A stretch of 64,000 bases of DNA from Neorhizobium tomejilense. Lineage in GTDB: Bacteria; Pseudomonadota; Alphaproteobacteria; Rhizobiales; Rhizobiaceae. Shown one piece after another: positions 18,420 through 27,105 of this stretch. A program made the translations under genes and the position numbers. Location: contig PVBG01000005.1 of NCBI GenBank assembly GCA_002968845.1, positions 62,001-126,000 on the forward strand, read 5' to 3'. The notes beneath the pieces were generated by a model, which saw only the letters and a program-made list of their open reading frames with translations, ran no database searches and was not told the origin of the DNA. Numbering within the stretch: the stretch's first letter is position 1; each line of letters opens with the position of its first letter.

Positions 18420-20057
18420 ATGAACGCGTTAACCACCAACTTCTATCAGCTTCTGGCTGACAACCTCGTCTCAAGGCCGGGCAAGCCCGCGCTCATCGAC
18501 GGTCATCGCGCGGCGAGCTATGCCGCGGTCGCGGCCGAAGTGGACCGGCTGGCGGGTTATTTGCAAAGCCGCAACATCCGGCCGGGCGACCGGGTGATCG
18601 TGCATCTGCGCAAGAGCATCGCCGAGGTCACCGCCATGTTCGCCATCGCCAAGGTGGGTGGGGTGGTCGTCAACGTCAACACGCAATGGACGGTCGAGCA
18701 GCTCGAATACGTGGCTAACGACTGCGGCGCGCGCCTGCTGATCGTCGAGGCAAGGGTCGCCGAGGCTCTCGGCGTGCGCAAGCTACCTGACACGGTCGAC
18801 AATGTTCTGGTCAAAGGCAAACTGCCGGCCGACGCCATATTCGACGTCTGGGATAATCTTCCGGAAGACCTTTCAGGCGACGAGATCGCCCGCCTCGACA
18901 CAGAACTTGCGATGATCATCTACACATCCGGTTCGACTGGCATGCCGAAGGGTGTGATGCTGACCCATCGCAACATCGTTGCCGGCGCCCGCTCGGTATC
19001 GCGCTATCTGGGCCTGAGGGAAGACGACCGGCTGCTCAGCGTCCTGCCCTACAGCTTCGACTATGGCCTGAACCAGCTGACGACAATGATGCTGATGGGC
19101 GGTACCGTCGTGCACCAGGCGGTGCCGATGGCCACCGAAATCGTCCTGGCCATGCAGCGGCATCGGGTGACCGGCGTGGCTGCCGTGCCGCCGCTCTGGA
19201 GCCAGATCGTGCGGCTGTTGAAGGACAATCCCGTGGAATTTCCGGCGCTCCGGCGGATCACCAATTCCGGCGGAAAGATTTCGCTCAACATCCTGGAGCA
19301 GGTACCTCGGGTCTTCCCGGATGCGGATGTCTATCTGATGTACGGGCTGACCGAGGCCTTCCGCTCGACCTATCTCTCGCCGCAGAAGTTTACCCGCAAG
19401 ATGGGAGCTATCGGTCAGGCGATCCCCGGTGCGGAAGTTTATGTCATCAAGCATGGCGAAGGCATCGCCCATCCCGGTGAACAAGGCGAACTCGTTCATC
19501 GCGGCCCGCTTGTCAGCCTTGGATATTGGGGCAAGCCGGAGGTGACGGAGCAGAAGATCCGGCCATGCCCGGAACTCTGGCACCTGATCGGTGACGAACC
19601 GGTCGTCTATAGCGGCGATATCGTCCGGATCGATGCCGATGGCGACCTCTGGTTCATCGGCCGCAACGACGCGATGATCAAGACCAGCGGCTTCCGCGTC
19701 AGTCCGGATGAGATCGAGGATCTCGTCTGCCGCAGCGGCGTGGTGGCGGAGGCGGTCGCCTTCGGCGTCGACGACGAGGAACTGGGGCAAACGGTGCATG
19801 TGGCGATAACCCCGATCGGCGAGTTCGACGAGGAGGCCCTGCTGCGCTACTGCCGGCGCGCGATGCCGTCCTACATGGTGCCGCGGCAGTTCCATGTCTG
19901 GCCGGAAAGCATGCCTCGCACATCGAGCGGCAAGCTGGCGCGGCCGGATGTCGTGCGCCTTTGTCGCGAATGGATGCAAGGCGGGGAAATTGTCTTCAGC
20001 GCGCCTCCGCCGGCAGCTCAAATCAAAGTGACCGAAACAAGGGAGAACCTGCAATGA
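18420..20057 (+). CDS. AMP-forming acyl/aminoacyl ligase, exosortase-locus type
   Basis: A 545-residue ANL-superfamily adenylating enzyme. Core motifs: MIIYTSGSTGMPKGVMLTH (P-loop), MYGLTEAFRSTYL (A5), VYSGDIVRIDADGDLWFIGR (A7-A8), MIKTSGFRVSPDEIE, and SGKLARPDVV with the catalytic C-terminal lysine. A GGAGGAG site precedes ATG 18420. It overlaps the ACP start at 20054 (ATGA), and the PLP decarboxylase follows, reproducing the ligase/ACP/decarboxylase trio described near exosortase A systems. It most likely activates a carboxylic acid or amino acid and loads it on the small ACP. No exosortase or PEP-CTERM protein is present in this window. Confidence 0.88.
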   Translation: MNALTTNFYQLLADNLVSRPGKPALIDGHRAASYAAVAAEVDRLAGYLQSRNIRPGDRVIVHLRKSIAEVTAMFAIAKVGGVVVNVNTQWTVEQLEYVANDCGARLLIVEARVAEALGVRKLPDTVDNVLVKGKLPADAIFDVWDNLPEDLSGDEIARLDTELAMIIYTSGSTGMPKGVMLTHRNIVAGARSVSRYLGLREDDRLLSVLPYSFDYGLNQLTTMMLMGGTVVHQAVPMATEIVLAMQRHRVTGVAAVPPLWSQIVRLLKDNPVEFPALRRITNSGGKISLNILEQVPRVFPDADVYLMYGLTEAFRSTYLSPQKFTRKMGAIGQAIPGAEVYVIKHGEGIAHPGEQGELVHRGPLVSLGYWGKPEVTEQKIRPCPELWHLIGDEPVVYSGDIVRIDADGDLWFIGRNDAMIKTSGFRVSPDEIEDLVCRSGVVAEAVAFGVDDEELGQTVHVAITPIGEFDEEALLRYCRRAMPSYMVPRQFHVWPESMPRTSSGKLARPDVVRLCREWMQGGEIVFSAPPPAAQIKVTETRENLQ

Positions 20058-20287
20058 GCCTTACCCATGGAAAGTTGATTGGTTATCTGCGGGAATCCTT
20101 GAATATCGCCCATGCCGACAGCGAGAGCGAACTGTTCTCCTCAGGTCTCCTCGATTCCGTTTCGATGGTGAACCTCCTGGCATTCGTCGAACAAACGACG
20201 GGCCTTTCCATTCGCGCCGAAGACGTGACGCTCGAAAATTTCGATACGCCGGAGCGGATCATCCGTTTTGCGGAAGCCAGCGCCTGA
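20054..20287 (+). CDS. Stand-alone acyl carrier protein
   Basis: A 77-residue carrier protein. GLLDSVSMVNLL contains the phosphopantetheine attachment Ser35, and the four-helix pattern and acidic character fit an ACP. ATG 20054 overlaps the ligase stop; a longer frame opens at 19961 inside the ligase, but the overlap and the fold support 20054. The stop overlaps the next ATG (20287) by one base, so ligase, ACP and decarboxylase are translationally coupled. It is the probable acceptor of the acyl or aminoacyl group activated by the upstream ligase. The Sfp-like transferase at 26453-27103 could install its prosthetic group. Confidence 0.9.
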   Translation: MSLTHGKLIGYLRESLNIAHADSESELFSSGLLDSVSMVNLLAFVEQTTGLSIRAEDVTLENFDTPERIIRFAEASA

Positions 20288-21525
20288 TGAACCATTTTTC
20301 GGCGCTCGATGTCTGGCTGCAGAGTGCGGCGGCATCATTCGGAACCCCCTCTTATGTCTACCTCGCATCGGCGATCGAGAGCCGGGCAGCGCTCCTGAGG
20401 CAAGCTTTCGAGCAACGCTTCGCATTGAGCTTTGCCGCCAAAAGCAATCCAAACCCGGCTCTGCTTTCCTTGATGAAAGGCCAGGCGGAATATCTCGACG
20501 TCTCCTCGATCGGGGAATTCAGGACGGCGATAACGGCTGGATGGGAGGCAGAGCGCATCAGCTTCACAGGTCCCGGAAAACGGCAGTTCGAAATCCGGGA
20601 GGCGATAGAAGGCGGCATTGGCGAACTGATCCTGGAATCGGTGCGTGAGGCGGTGCTTGCGAACGCGGTCGCCGGCGAGCTCGGGCGGATACAGCATGTC
20701 CTGGTGCGCATCGCGCCGACCACGGTTCCCAAAGGGTTCGGCGACCAGATGGCTGGCCGGCCGTCAGCCTTCGGCATAGACTGGGAAGATATCGCAAGGG
20801 ACATCCCCGACATTGCGGCTCTGCCCAATCTCAAGATTGTCGGACTGCACATCTATTCTGGCACGCAATGTCTGAAGCCGGAGGCTATCTGCGAGAACTA
20901 TCGCAACTTCATCGGCATTTTCCGGGAAGTTTGCGAAACCTACATTCCGTGGCCGGAGAAGCTGGTGTTCGGATCAGGGCTTGGAATTCCCTATCACGAC
21001 GGCGACCTGCCGCTCGACCTCTCTGCGGTCGTTGCCGGCATCGCGGCGGATCTCGACAGCCTCAAGGCGCTGCCGCAATTTGCCGAGACCCGGCTGGTGC
21101 TCGAGCTCGGGCGGTATCTCGTCGGCGAGGCCGGATATTTTCTGACGCGCGTCGTCTCGGTCAAGGAATCGCGCGGCGTGCGGATCGGCATCTGCGATGG
21201 CGGCATGAACAACCACCTGCCGGCTTCCGGCCATTTCGGGATGGTGATGCATCGGAACTATACGATGCACAAGGTCGGCGGGCAGGGCGAACCCGAGAAA
21301 GTCAACCTCGTCGGGCCTCTTTGCACGTCGATCGACCGGCTCGCTGTCGGGGTGATGCTTCCGCGGATCGAAGAGGGTGATCTTGTTGCCGTCCATAACA
21401 GCGGCGCTTACGGGCTGACGGCAAGCCCGATCCATTTCATCAGCCACGCACCACCCTGCGAGGTTCTCATCGAGGCCGCCGGCATGCGCGATGTGACACA
21501 CATTCCGGCGCTCCCCTCGGCATAA
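20287..21525 (+). CDS. PLP-dependent decarboxylase, fold type III, exosortase-locus type
   Basis: A 412-residue alanine-racemase-fold decarboxylase related to LysA and ornithine decarboxylases. FAAKSNPNPALL places Lys52 as the PLP Schiff-base residue. LKIVGLHIYSGTQ, the glycine-rich FGSGLGIPY and the C-terminal ICDGGMNNHL complete the PLP and substrate site. It closes the ligase/ACP/decarboxylase operon. In this group the substrate may be an amino acid, possibly while bound to the carrier protein, producing an amine or amino-acyl group for a polymer or small molecule. Diaminopimelate decarboxylation for lysine is less likely because of the operon context. Confidence 0.85.
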   Translation: MNHFSALDVWLQSAAASFGTPSYVYLASAIESRAALLRQAFEQRFALSFAAKSNPNPALLSLMKGQAEYLDVSSIGEFRTAITAGWEAERISFTGPGKRQFEIREAIEGGIGELILESVREAVLANAVAGELGRIQHVLVRIAPTTVPKGFGDQMAGRPSAFGIDWEDIARDIPDIAALPNLKIVGLHIYSGTQCLKPEAICENYRNFIGIFREVCETYIPWPEKLVFGSGLGIPYHDGDLPLDLSAVVAGIAADLDSLKALPQFAETRLVLELGRYLVGEAGYFLTRVVSVKESRGVRIGICDGGMNNHLPASGHFGMVMHRNYTMHKVGGQGEPEKVNLVGPLCTSIDRLAVGVMLPRIEEGDLVAVHNSGAYGLTASPIHFISHAPPCEVLIEAAGMRDVTHIPALPSA

Positions 21526-21552
21526 CGCCTGCCCCAAAATCCCAGTACAAAA

Positions 21553-22992
21553 TCAGTAGGCTTTGCCGAAATCGCAGATCTCGATCGCGGTGCGGACGAC
21601 GATCTTCATATCCAGCCAGAACGACCAGTTGTTGATGTACCAGAGGTCGTGGAATATCCGCTCTTCCATCTTCTCGATGTTCGGCGTTTCGCCGCGGCAA
21701 TTGTTGACCTGGGCCCAGCCGGTCAGGCCGGGTTTGACGTGCCGCCTGAAGGCGTATTTGGCGATCTGGGCGTCATAGAGTTCGTCATGGGCGAGTGCAT
21801 GCGGGCGGGGGCCGACGATCGACATCTCGCCGCGAAGGACGTTCCAGAATTGCGGCAGCTCATCGATGCTCGAAGCGCGGATGATCGCCCCGACTTTCGT
21901 GACGCGGGGATCTTTCCTGGTCGCCTGGCGAATATCGCCTGAATCTTCCATGACGGTCATGCTGCGGAACTTCAGGATTCGGAACGAGCGGCCGCCGTGC
22001 CCCTTGCGGACCTGCTTGAACAATACAGGTCCTTTGGAATCACATTTGATGGCGATCGCCACTACCAGCAGCAACGGAAACAGCGAGAGGATGGCGGTCA
22101 GCGAGAAGACAATGTCGAATGCGCGTTTGGTGCCGCGTTCATAAAGGTTCAACGGTGGCCGCTGCGTCTGAAAGGCGGTCATGCTGCCGATCTTGCGGGC
22201 AGGAGCGCTGGTCAGCCGACCGACGACGCCATCGAAGATGACATTGACCGGAAAAGCCGAGCGCCTGAGTTCGCCAAGATAGAATTCGAGATTGGAGACG
22301 TTCGGGTCCCGCCAGACGATGAATACTTCATCGATACCGTCGGTCTCGCTTTGCCTCAGTCTCTGCAGCGCATTCGCGGGCAGCAGATTTTCATCAGAGA
22401 GGCGTATGATCTGCGCGAGCGTCATGCCGCTTGCGACCGCCTGATGCTGCCAATGTTCGGCCGAAAATTCCTCGTGGCAGATCAGCAGCACCCGCTTCAT
22501 CTTGAAGGAGGCCGCAGCTGCCGCCGATGGCAGATACCAGTGCCAGAACAGGCGGGTGCAGATCAGCCCGGACAGCGAGATGACAGCGGTCATCAAGATC
22601 GCCCCGCGCGAAAATGTCGTGCCGATCTTCAGAAAGAAGATGACGGTCAGCAGGAAGGCAAGAGCGCTTGGGATAAGGATGCAGATCAGCCGGATCTGCG
22701 GCCTCAGGAGCTGAATGCTCTCCGGGCTGTAGGCCTGGGCGCTGTGCATGGCGAGCACGAAGATCGTCGATAGAACGAGGCCGATGCCGATGAAAAGCGA
22801 AGGATCGGGCGCAGATCCGAAAACGGCATACTGATAGCCCGTGAAGCCGACACCGGTCGCTCCAAGAAGATAGACGAAGTCCGCCGCGGCGGCCACATAG
22901 GCGATAACATGATATTCCAGCCCTCCCTGCGGAGGCTTGTGCTCATACGATATGTAGTCATTTCCGATGTTCGGCTCAAATGGTGTGATCAT
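21553..22992 (-). CDS. Undecaprenyl-phosphate sugar phosphotransferase (initiating transferase, WbaP/ExoY type)
   Basis: A 479-residue polyprenyl glycosylphosphotransferase that starts repeat-unit synthesis by moving a sugar-1-phosphate from UDP-sugar to undecaprenyl phosphate. It has four N-terminal membrane segments (to about residue 150), a CoA-binding-like central domain with a FIVWRDPNVSNLEF-type stretch, a fifth segment, then the catalytic bacterial sugar transferase domain: VLFKQVRKGHGGRSFRILKFRSM, SSIDELPQFWNVLRGEMSIVGPRP, and VKPGLTGWAQVN. It is transcribed toward the PLP-decarboxylase gene and is divergent from the GMC oxidoreductase. It is the only initiating transferase in the window, so it probably serves the whole locus. 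Confidence 0.93.
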   Translation of the reverse strand: MITPFEPNIGNDYISYEHKPPQGGLEYHVIAYVAAAADFVYLLGATGVGFTGYQYAVFGSAPDPSLFIGIGLVLSTIFVLAMHSAQAYSPESIQLLRPQIRLICILIPSALAFLLTVIFFLKIGTTFSRGAILMTAVISLSGLICTRLFWHWYLPSAAAAASFKMKRVLLICHEEFSAEHWQHQAVASGMTLAQIIRLSDENLLPANALQRLRQSETDGIDEVFIVWRDPNVSNLEFYLGELRRSAFPVNVIFDGVVGRLTSAPARKIGSMTAFQTQRPPLNLYERGTKRAFDIVFSLTAILSLFPLLLVVAIAIKCDSKGPVLFKQVRKGHGGRSFRILKFRSMTVMEDSGDIRQATRKDPRVTKVGAIIRASSIDELPQFWNVLRGEMSIVGPRPHALAHDELYDAQIAKYAFRRHVKPGLTGWAQVNNCRGETPNIEKMEERIFHDLWYINNWSFWLDMKIVVRTAIEICDFGKAY

Positions 22993-23346
22993 CGTTAAAA
23001 AACCCCTACCAGCGGTACGAGTATAGCCGAGGAGAGGGTGGGCACAATGTATCCTGCCTACCTCCTAAGAATGATCTCCCTATTACCTACTTTTGTTGCT
23101 GCGATGATTGAGTACAATCCTTTGTGTATAACGTCCAATTTATGCTCAGATTTTTAGTAAACCTTCAGATCTGACTTAAAATTGAGCATGTGAATTTATT
23201 TTATATTTCAGCTGGTAAGGCGGAGCTACCGTTTCCGCTGAGAAAATGGACATTGGCAGCGATTGAATGCTGGGCTCCGCGTCCGAAGGAGCCTCGCCGG
23301 CTGAAGGCTTGATGGCCACAGTCCTGGTTTTGAGTTGGGGGTGTGG
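22993..23346. other. Divergent promoter region between initiating transferase and GMC oxidoreductase
   Basis: About 350 bases without a gene, AT-rich from 23090 to 23220, separating two divergent genes. It must carry both promoters, but I cannot assign -35/-10 boxes with confidence. A GGGGG tract at 23337-23341 would serve as the ribosome-binding site of the GMC gene. Confidence 0.45.
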
Positions 23347-24936
23347 ATGGAGTTTGAATGGGACGTTGCCATCGTCGGCGCCGGAATGGGCGGGGCGGCA
23401 ATGGGATACGCACTGGCAACCGCCGGTCACCGCGTACTTTTCATTGAAAAGGGTCTGGCGCACTTTTCGCAGGACGAAGATGACGACCCTGATAGCCTGG
23501 ACGAAGCGAAGCGCCTGAGAAATGGCCGGTGGCCACAGCAGATTTCCGGCTCGGTGGATGCCCGTCCAGTCCGGTTCTTTCCCGCGCTCGGTTGCGGTGT
23601 CGGCGGGTCGACGCTTATCTATGCGGCGGCGCTCGAACGGTTTTCCCCAAGCGATTTCAAGATCGTCGACAAGTCCGGCAGGCAGGCCTGGCCGATAGAC
23701 TATGAAAACCTTGAGCCTTTTTATCGCAAGGCGGAGCGCCTTCTGCATGTGCGCGGCAGCCAGGATCCGCTGCAGCCACGATCTGAGGTCATCGAGCCTC
23801 CTGCCATGACGCGATGCGATCAGCATTTTTTCGACTCGGCGCAAGCGAACGGGATGCATCCCTATCGGGTTCACACGGCCTGCCGATATATCGACGGGTG
23901 CGGCCAATGCGGCGGCTTCATCTGCCATAAATCCTGCAAGCAGGATGCGCGGCGCGCGTTCATCGAGCCGGCACTTGCGACCGGAAACGCCATGGTCATC
24001 GATCAATGCAACGTGGAAAAGGTCTCGGCCGACGACGAGGCGGTCACTCAATTGTCGTGCCGGAGGAATGGAGACGAGCTGGCAATCGTTGCCAAGCTCT
24101 ATGTACTGGCGGCCGGCGCGCTTTCGACACCCTTGCTGCTCCTCAACTCGACCAACGAATTCTGGCCAAACGGCCTTGCAAATACGTCGGATCTGGTGGG
24201 GCGCAACCTGATGTTCCACGCGTCCGACTTCTTCGCCGTCTGGCCCCGGGGCAGAACCCGTGTTTCAGAGCCGGGAAAGTCGATCGGCTTTCGCGATTTC
24301 TATGAGCATCAAGGTCTCAAGCTAGGCGCCATCCAGTCCACGGGCCTGACTGCGACCGCCAATAACGTGCTTCATTTCCTGAAATCACTGATCGACCGGA
24401 ACGGCTGGGTCTGGCTGAAGCCGCTCAAGCCCTTCATGCGCATTCCGGCGATGATCGGCGCTCTTATCTCCGGCAACGCAACGATATTCACCTCTATCCT
24501 CGAGGATCTGCCCTATCCCGAAAATCGCGTGAAGCCTGATCCGGAAGATGCCGCCAGCATCTATTTCGAATATACGATTCATAACGAACTGCGGCAAAGA
24601 ATGCAGGCCTTCCGCAAGTTATATCGAAAGGCATTCAAGCGGCACCGGATGATGATGCTCGGGTCCGAAGTCAACCTCAACTACGGCCATGCCTGTGGAA
24701 CGTGCCGGTTTGGTCCGGATCCCTCCACCGCGGTGTTGGATGTCAATAACCGTGCGCACGACCTGAACAATCTCTATGTCGTTGACGCTTCGTTCTTCCC
24801 GACCAGTGGAGGGGCCAATCCAAGCCTGACGATTGCCGCTAACGCCTTGCGTGTCGGTGAGCATATTGCTCGGAAACTGTCTGCGACAAAGGCGAAACGG
24901 ACGGAGCCTTGCGTCGTTTCGGATCCCGCGTGCTGA
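23347..24936 (+). CDS. GMC-family FAD oxidoreductase with a cysteine cluster
   Basis: A protein of about 529 residues with an N-terminal FAD-binding Rossmann motif (VAIVGAGMGGAAMGYAL, with the ribose-binding FIEKG strand after it) and the GMC C-terminal signature HACGTCRFGPDPSTAVLD and SFFPTSGGANPSLTIAANALR. I chose ATG 23347; TTG 23335 and GTG 23341 are in frame. At 23879-23940 there is an unusual cluster, ACRYIDGCGQCGGFICHKSCK, with five cysteines plus a histidine, as in the subgroup of bacterial GMC enzymes that carry a CxxC-type motif. It may oxidise an alcohol or sugar linked to the polysaccharide or to the NRPS/PKS product. No export signal is seen, so it is probably cytoplasmic. Confidence 0.85.
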   Translation: MEFEWDVAIVGAGMGGAAMGYALATAGHRVLFIEKGLAHFSQDEDDDPDSLDEAKRLRNGRWPQQISGSVDARPVRFFPALGCGVGGSTLIYAAALERFSPSDFKIVDKSGRQAWPIDYENLEPFYRKAERLLHVRGSQDPLQPRSEVIEPPAMTRCDQHFFDSAQANGMHPYRVHTACRYIDGCGQCGGFICHKSCKQDARRAFIEPALATGNAMVIDQCNVEKVSADDEAVTQLSCRRNGDELAIVAKLYVLAAGALSTPLLLLNSTNEFWPNGLANTSDLVGRNLMFHASDFFAVWPRGRTRVSEPGKSIGFRDFYEHQGLKLGAIQSTGLTATANNVLHFLKSLIDRNGWVWLKPLKPFMRIPAMIGALISGNATIFTSILEDLPYPENRVKPDPEDAASIYFEYTIHNELRQRMQAFRKLYRKAFKRHRMMMLGSEVNLNYGHACGTCRFGPDPSTAVLDVNNRAHDLNNLYVVDASFFPTSGGANPSLTIAANALRVGEHIARKLSATKAKRTEPCVVSDPAC

Positions 24937-24976
24937 CCACGGGCTTCCGAAAGAGGCAATGCCCCGGTCTCTTCCA

Positions 24977-26173
24977 TCAGTGGTTCCTGTTTCGATCGGT
25001 TCTGATCCAGGCCGCGCCGCCGGCTTGGAGGATATGGCGCGGATAAAGCCTCAGTTTCCTGAACATGTATCCCGGAATGCCTGCCATGGCATGCATGGGA
25101 AGTGCACGTCTGCCATGACGCCACCACGCCACCGATAGCGCGATATCGAAAGCCAGGATGCTGATGATCGAGATCGCCAACGGCCAGATCGCAATTCCGG
25201 AAGTTGCGAGGAGGACTGCCGGAAACAGTGAGAGCAGGAGAAGCGCTGCCAGCAATGTCAGCGGCGGTATGAGCGCATCGACGACGAGCGCCAGATAGGC
25301 CCTGTTCCGCAACGTGTTGACGTCCAGCAAGGCTGAGAAGAGGTGTGCCGCCAGCGCGAAGCGGCCGGCGTTCCATCGGGAAGCCTGCGTTTCGAGGCCT
25401 TTCTTCGAATACGGAAACCTGCTGCTGACGGCCGCGGCATCGCAGAAAAGCGGAGCGTGGCCGATCCGCGCGAGGTCCAGCCCAAGCTTCATGTCTTCGA
25501 CCAGATCGCCGTTCGCAAGCGCGGCGTCCCGCAGGATGGCCCAGGGAAATGCCATGCCCGAGCCGGTCAATTGCGCAGGGAGCCCGAGTTTCGCCAGTCC
25601 AAGAAGCCGGATCCGGTTCTTCAGAAGGAATGCGAATTCGGAAACCGCAAGGTTGATGCTTGCATCCGGCGGCGCGAACATCAGGTAGCGGGATTGCACG
25701 GGTCCGTTTGTTGCCGCAGCCATGAGGGCGAGGTTATCGAGTGCCCCCGGCTCCAGCCAGCAATCGGCGTCGACAATGACCACCACGTCCGGCGGCAACA
25801 GGCCGAGGTACCTGACGCCAGCGTCGAGGGCGTATCCCTTGCCGCGGCGAACCGGATCGAACCGTACGATGACATCCGCGCCAGCTTCACGTGCCAGAGA
25901 TGCGGTGAGGTCGTTGCAATTGTCGGCCACGACGACCAGCCGATCGCCGTGGCGCATCTGGCTCTGGATGCTGTGCAGGGTATCGGTGATCTGGAGCTCT
26001 TCGTTATGCGCCGGGACAAGAACCGCGACTTGCGGCCGTCGCCCGTTCTGACGTGGCGGCCCGCTCCGCCCGCCGAGACTTCCGGCGAGACATTCGATCG
26101 CGAAAAAGACAGTCGGAACCAGGACGACGACGGACAATAACAATGCCGTGGCGATCAGTATGTCCTGCTGCAT
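24977..26173 (-). CDS. Membrane glycosyltransferase family 2
   Basis: A processive-type or membrane GT2 enzyme of about 398 residues. ATG 26173 is preferred because GGAGGGG lies about 6 bases upstream; the frame continues to an ATG at 26212. A membrane segment (about residues 5-25) leads into VAVLVPAHNEE, VVIVDADCWLE (the DXD-type metal site), LVEDMKLGLDL (catalytic-base ED) and QASRWNAGR, matching the Q-x-x-R-W motif of processive synthases. Two or three membrane segments follow (about 290-355). It transfers a sugar, possibly N-acetylglucosamine, to the growing polymer or lipid carrier. It is convergent with the GMC gene. Confidence 0.9.
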   Translation of the reverse strand: MQQDILIATALLLSVVVLVPTVFFAIECLAGSLGGRSGPPRQNGRRPQVAVLVPAHNEELQITDTLHSIQSQMRHGDRLVVVADNCNDLTASLAREAGADVIVRFDPVRRGKGYALDAGVRYLGLLPPDVVVIVDADCWLEPGALDNLALMAAATNGPVQSRYLMFAPPDASINLAVSEFAFLLKNRIRLLGLAKLGLPAQLTGSGMAFPWAILRDAALANGDLVEDMKLGLDLARIGHAPLFCDAAAVSSRFPYSKKGLETQASRWNAGRFALAAHLFSALLDVNTLRNRAYLALVVDALIPPLTLLAALLLLSLFPAVLLATSGIAIWPLAISIISILAFDIALSVAWWRHGRRALPMHAMAGIPGYMFRKLRLYPRHILQAGGAAWIRTDRNRNH

Positions 26174-26452
26174 GGCTGCCCCTCCGACGACGCGTCTCAA
26201 GGGGTCAATCATAGCCCGAGGGCCGAGGGTTCTAAGCTGACCACGCTACACCGTTCGAGTGTGCACGGGCTCATCCTATTTCGGGGCAGGTGGAGCCACC
26301 GCGAACATGTCTACGCCCATTTGATGGCTGGTGGATCAATTGAAGTCTGATCCTTGCGCCCAACACGGATTATCCGATGCAATTCGCAGAGCGAATGCAG
26401 TCGGTTACGGGAAAGATGGCTGGGATTGCTGACCTGGATACGGCCGGCGGCT

Positions 26453-27103
26453 TCAACGGATAATCATGCCGGCGACGACATATCCGTCGCGCAGCCTGAT
26501 CTGACCCAGCAGTCGGTCCCCCGTCTTGAAGGGCGGAACATCGATCTCGAAATAGGCGGCGAAATGCTCGTCCGCCAGGTTCAACTCGATGCGGATGGCC
26601 TCGAAGCCGAACATCGTGCGCGTCAGGCCGTACTGGCACTTGTAGGTGCATTCCTTGGCGCTGAAGATCGCTTTCACCAACCGCCCGCGAATGCCCCATT
26701 GCTGCCGGTTGAGCCACTGTCGCTCGCGCGGAGTGCAGATCTCCTGCGCATAGGTGTCGTCAAGCGGCGTCGCTTCCTCAAGATCGAGGCCGAGAGCCTT
26801 GATGCCGTCCGAATGGCGGCCGATGGCGGCGACACAGCGGGTGGTGGAATGGCTGATGCTTCCGGCGATCCCCGGCGGCCAGATCGGCGCCCGATCCGAT
26901 CCCACGGGTATGGCCATTCCAGGCAGCCCCAGATGGTCCATGGCCTGTCTGGCGCAGATGCGGCCGGCGGTGAACTCCTGCTGCCGGCTTTTCACCGCAT
27001 TGGCGATCGCGGTTCTCTCTTCAGGATAGAGTTTCGAAACGTCGCCGAGCAGGTCGGCTTCGGCGACCGACACGGAAGGGTCGAATATGCCCTCCAGCAG
27101 CAT
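26453..27103 (-). CDS. 4'-phosphopantetheinyl transferase, EntD/Sfp type
   Basis: A 216-residue Sfp-superfamily enzyme that moves phosphopantetheine from CoA to carrier-protein serines. The three family motifs are present: GSISHS, LGLDLEE with the magnesium-binding acidic residues, and FSAKECTYK. Length and the N-terminal EERTAIANAVKSRQQEFTAGR are those of the EntD group. The start codon lies 2 bases after the stop of the NRPS gene (27106), so the two are co-transcribed and probably translationally coupled. It is thus the dedicated activator of the NRPS PCP (Ser1466) and the PKS ACP (Ser1831), and perhaps of the ACP at 20054. Confidence 0.93.
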   Translation of the reverse strand: MLLEGIFDPSVSVAEADLLGDVSKLYPEERTAIANAVKSRQQEFTAGRICARQAMDHLGLPGMAIPVGSDRAPIWPPGIAGSISHSTTRCVAAIGRHSDGIKALGLDLEEATPLDDTYAQEICTPRERQWLNRQQWGIRGRLVKAIFSAKECTYKCQYGLTRTMFGFEAIRIELNLADEHFAAYFEIDVPPFKTGDRLLGQIRLRDGYVVAGMIIR

Positions 27104-27105
27104 GG

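Noticed and set aside
18420..21525. A complete exosortase/PEP-CTERM sorting system
   Set aside because: Only the ligase/ACP/decarboxylase part is present; no exosortase membrane protein or PEP-CTERM tail was found.
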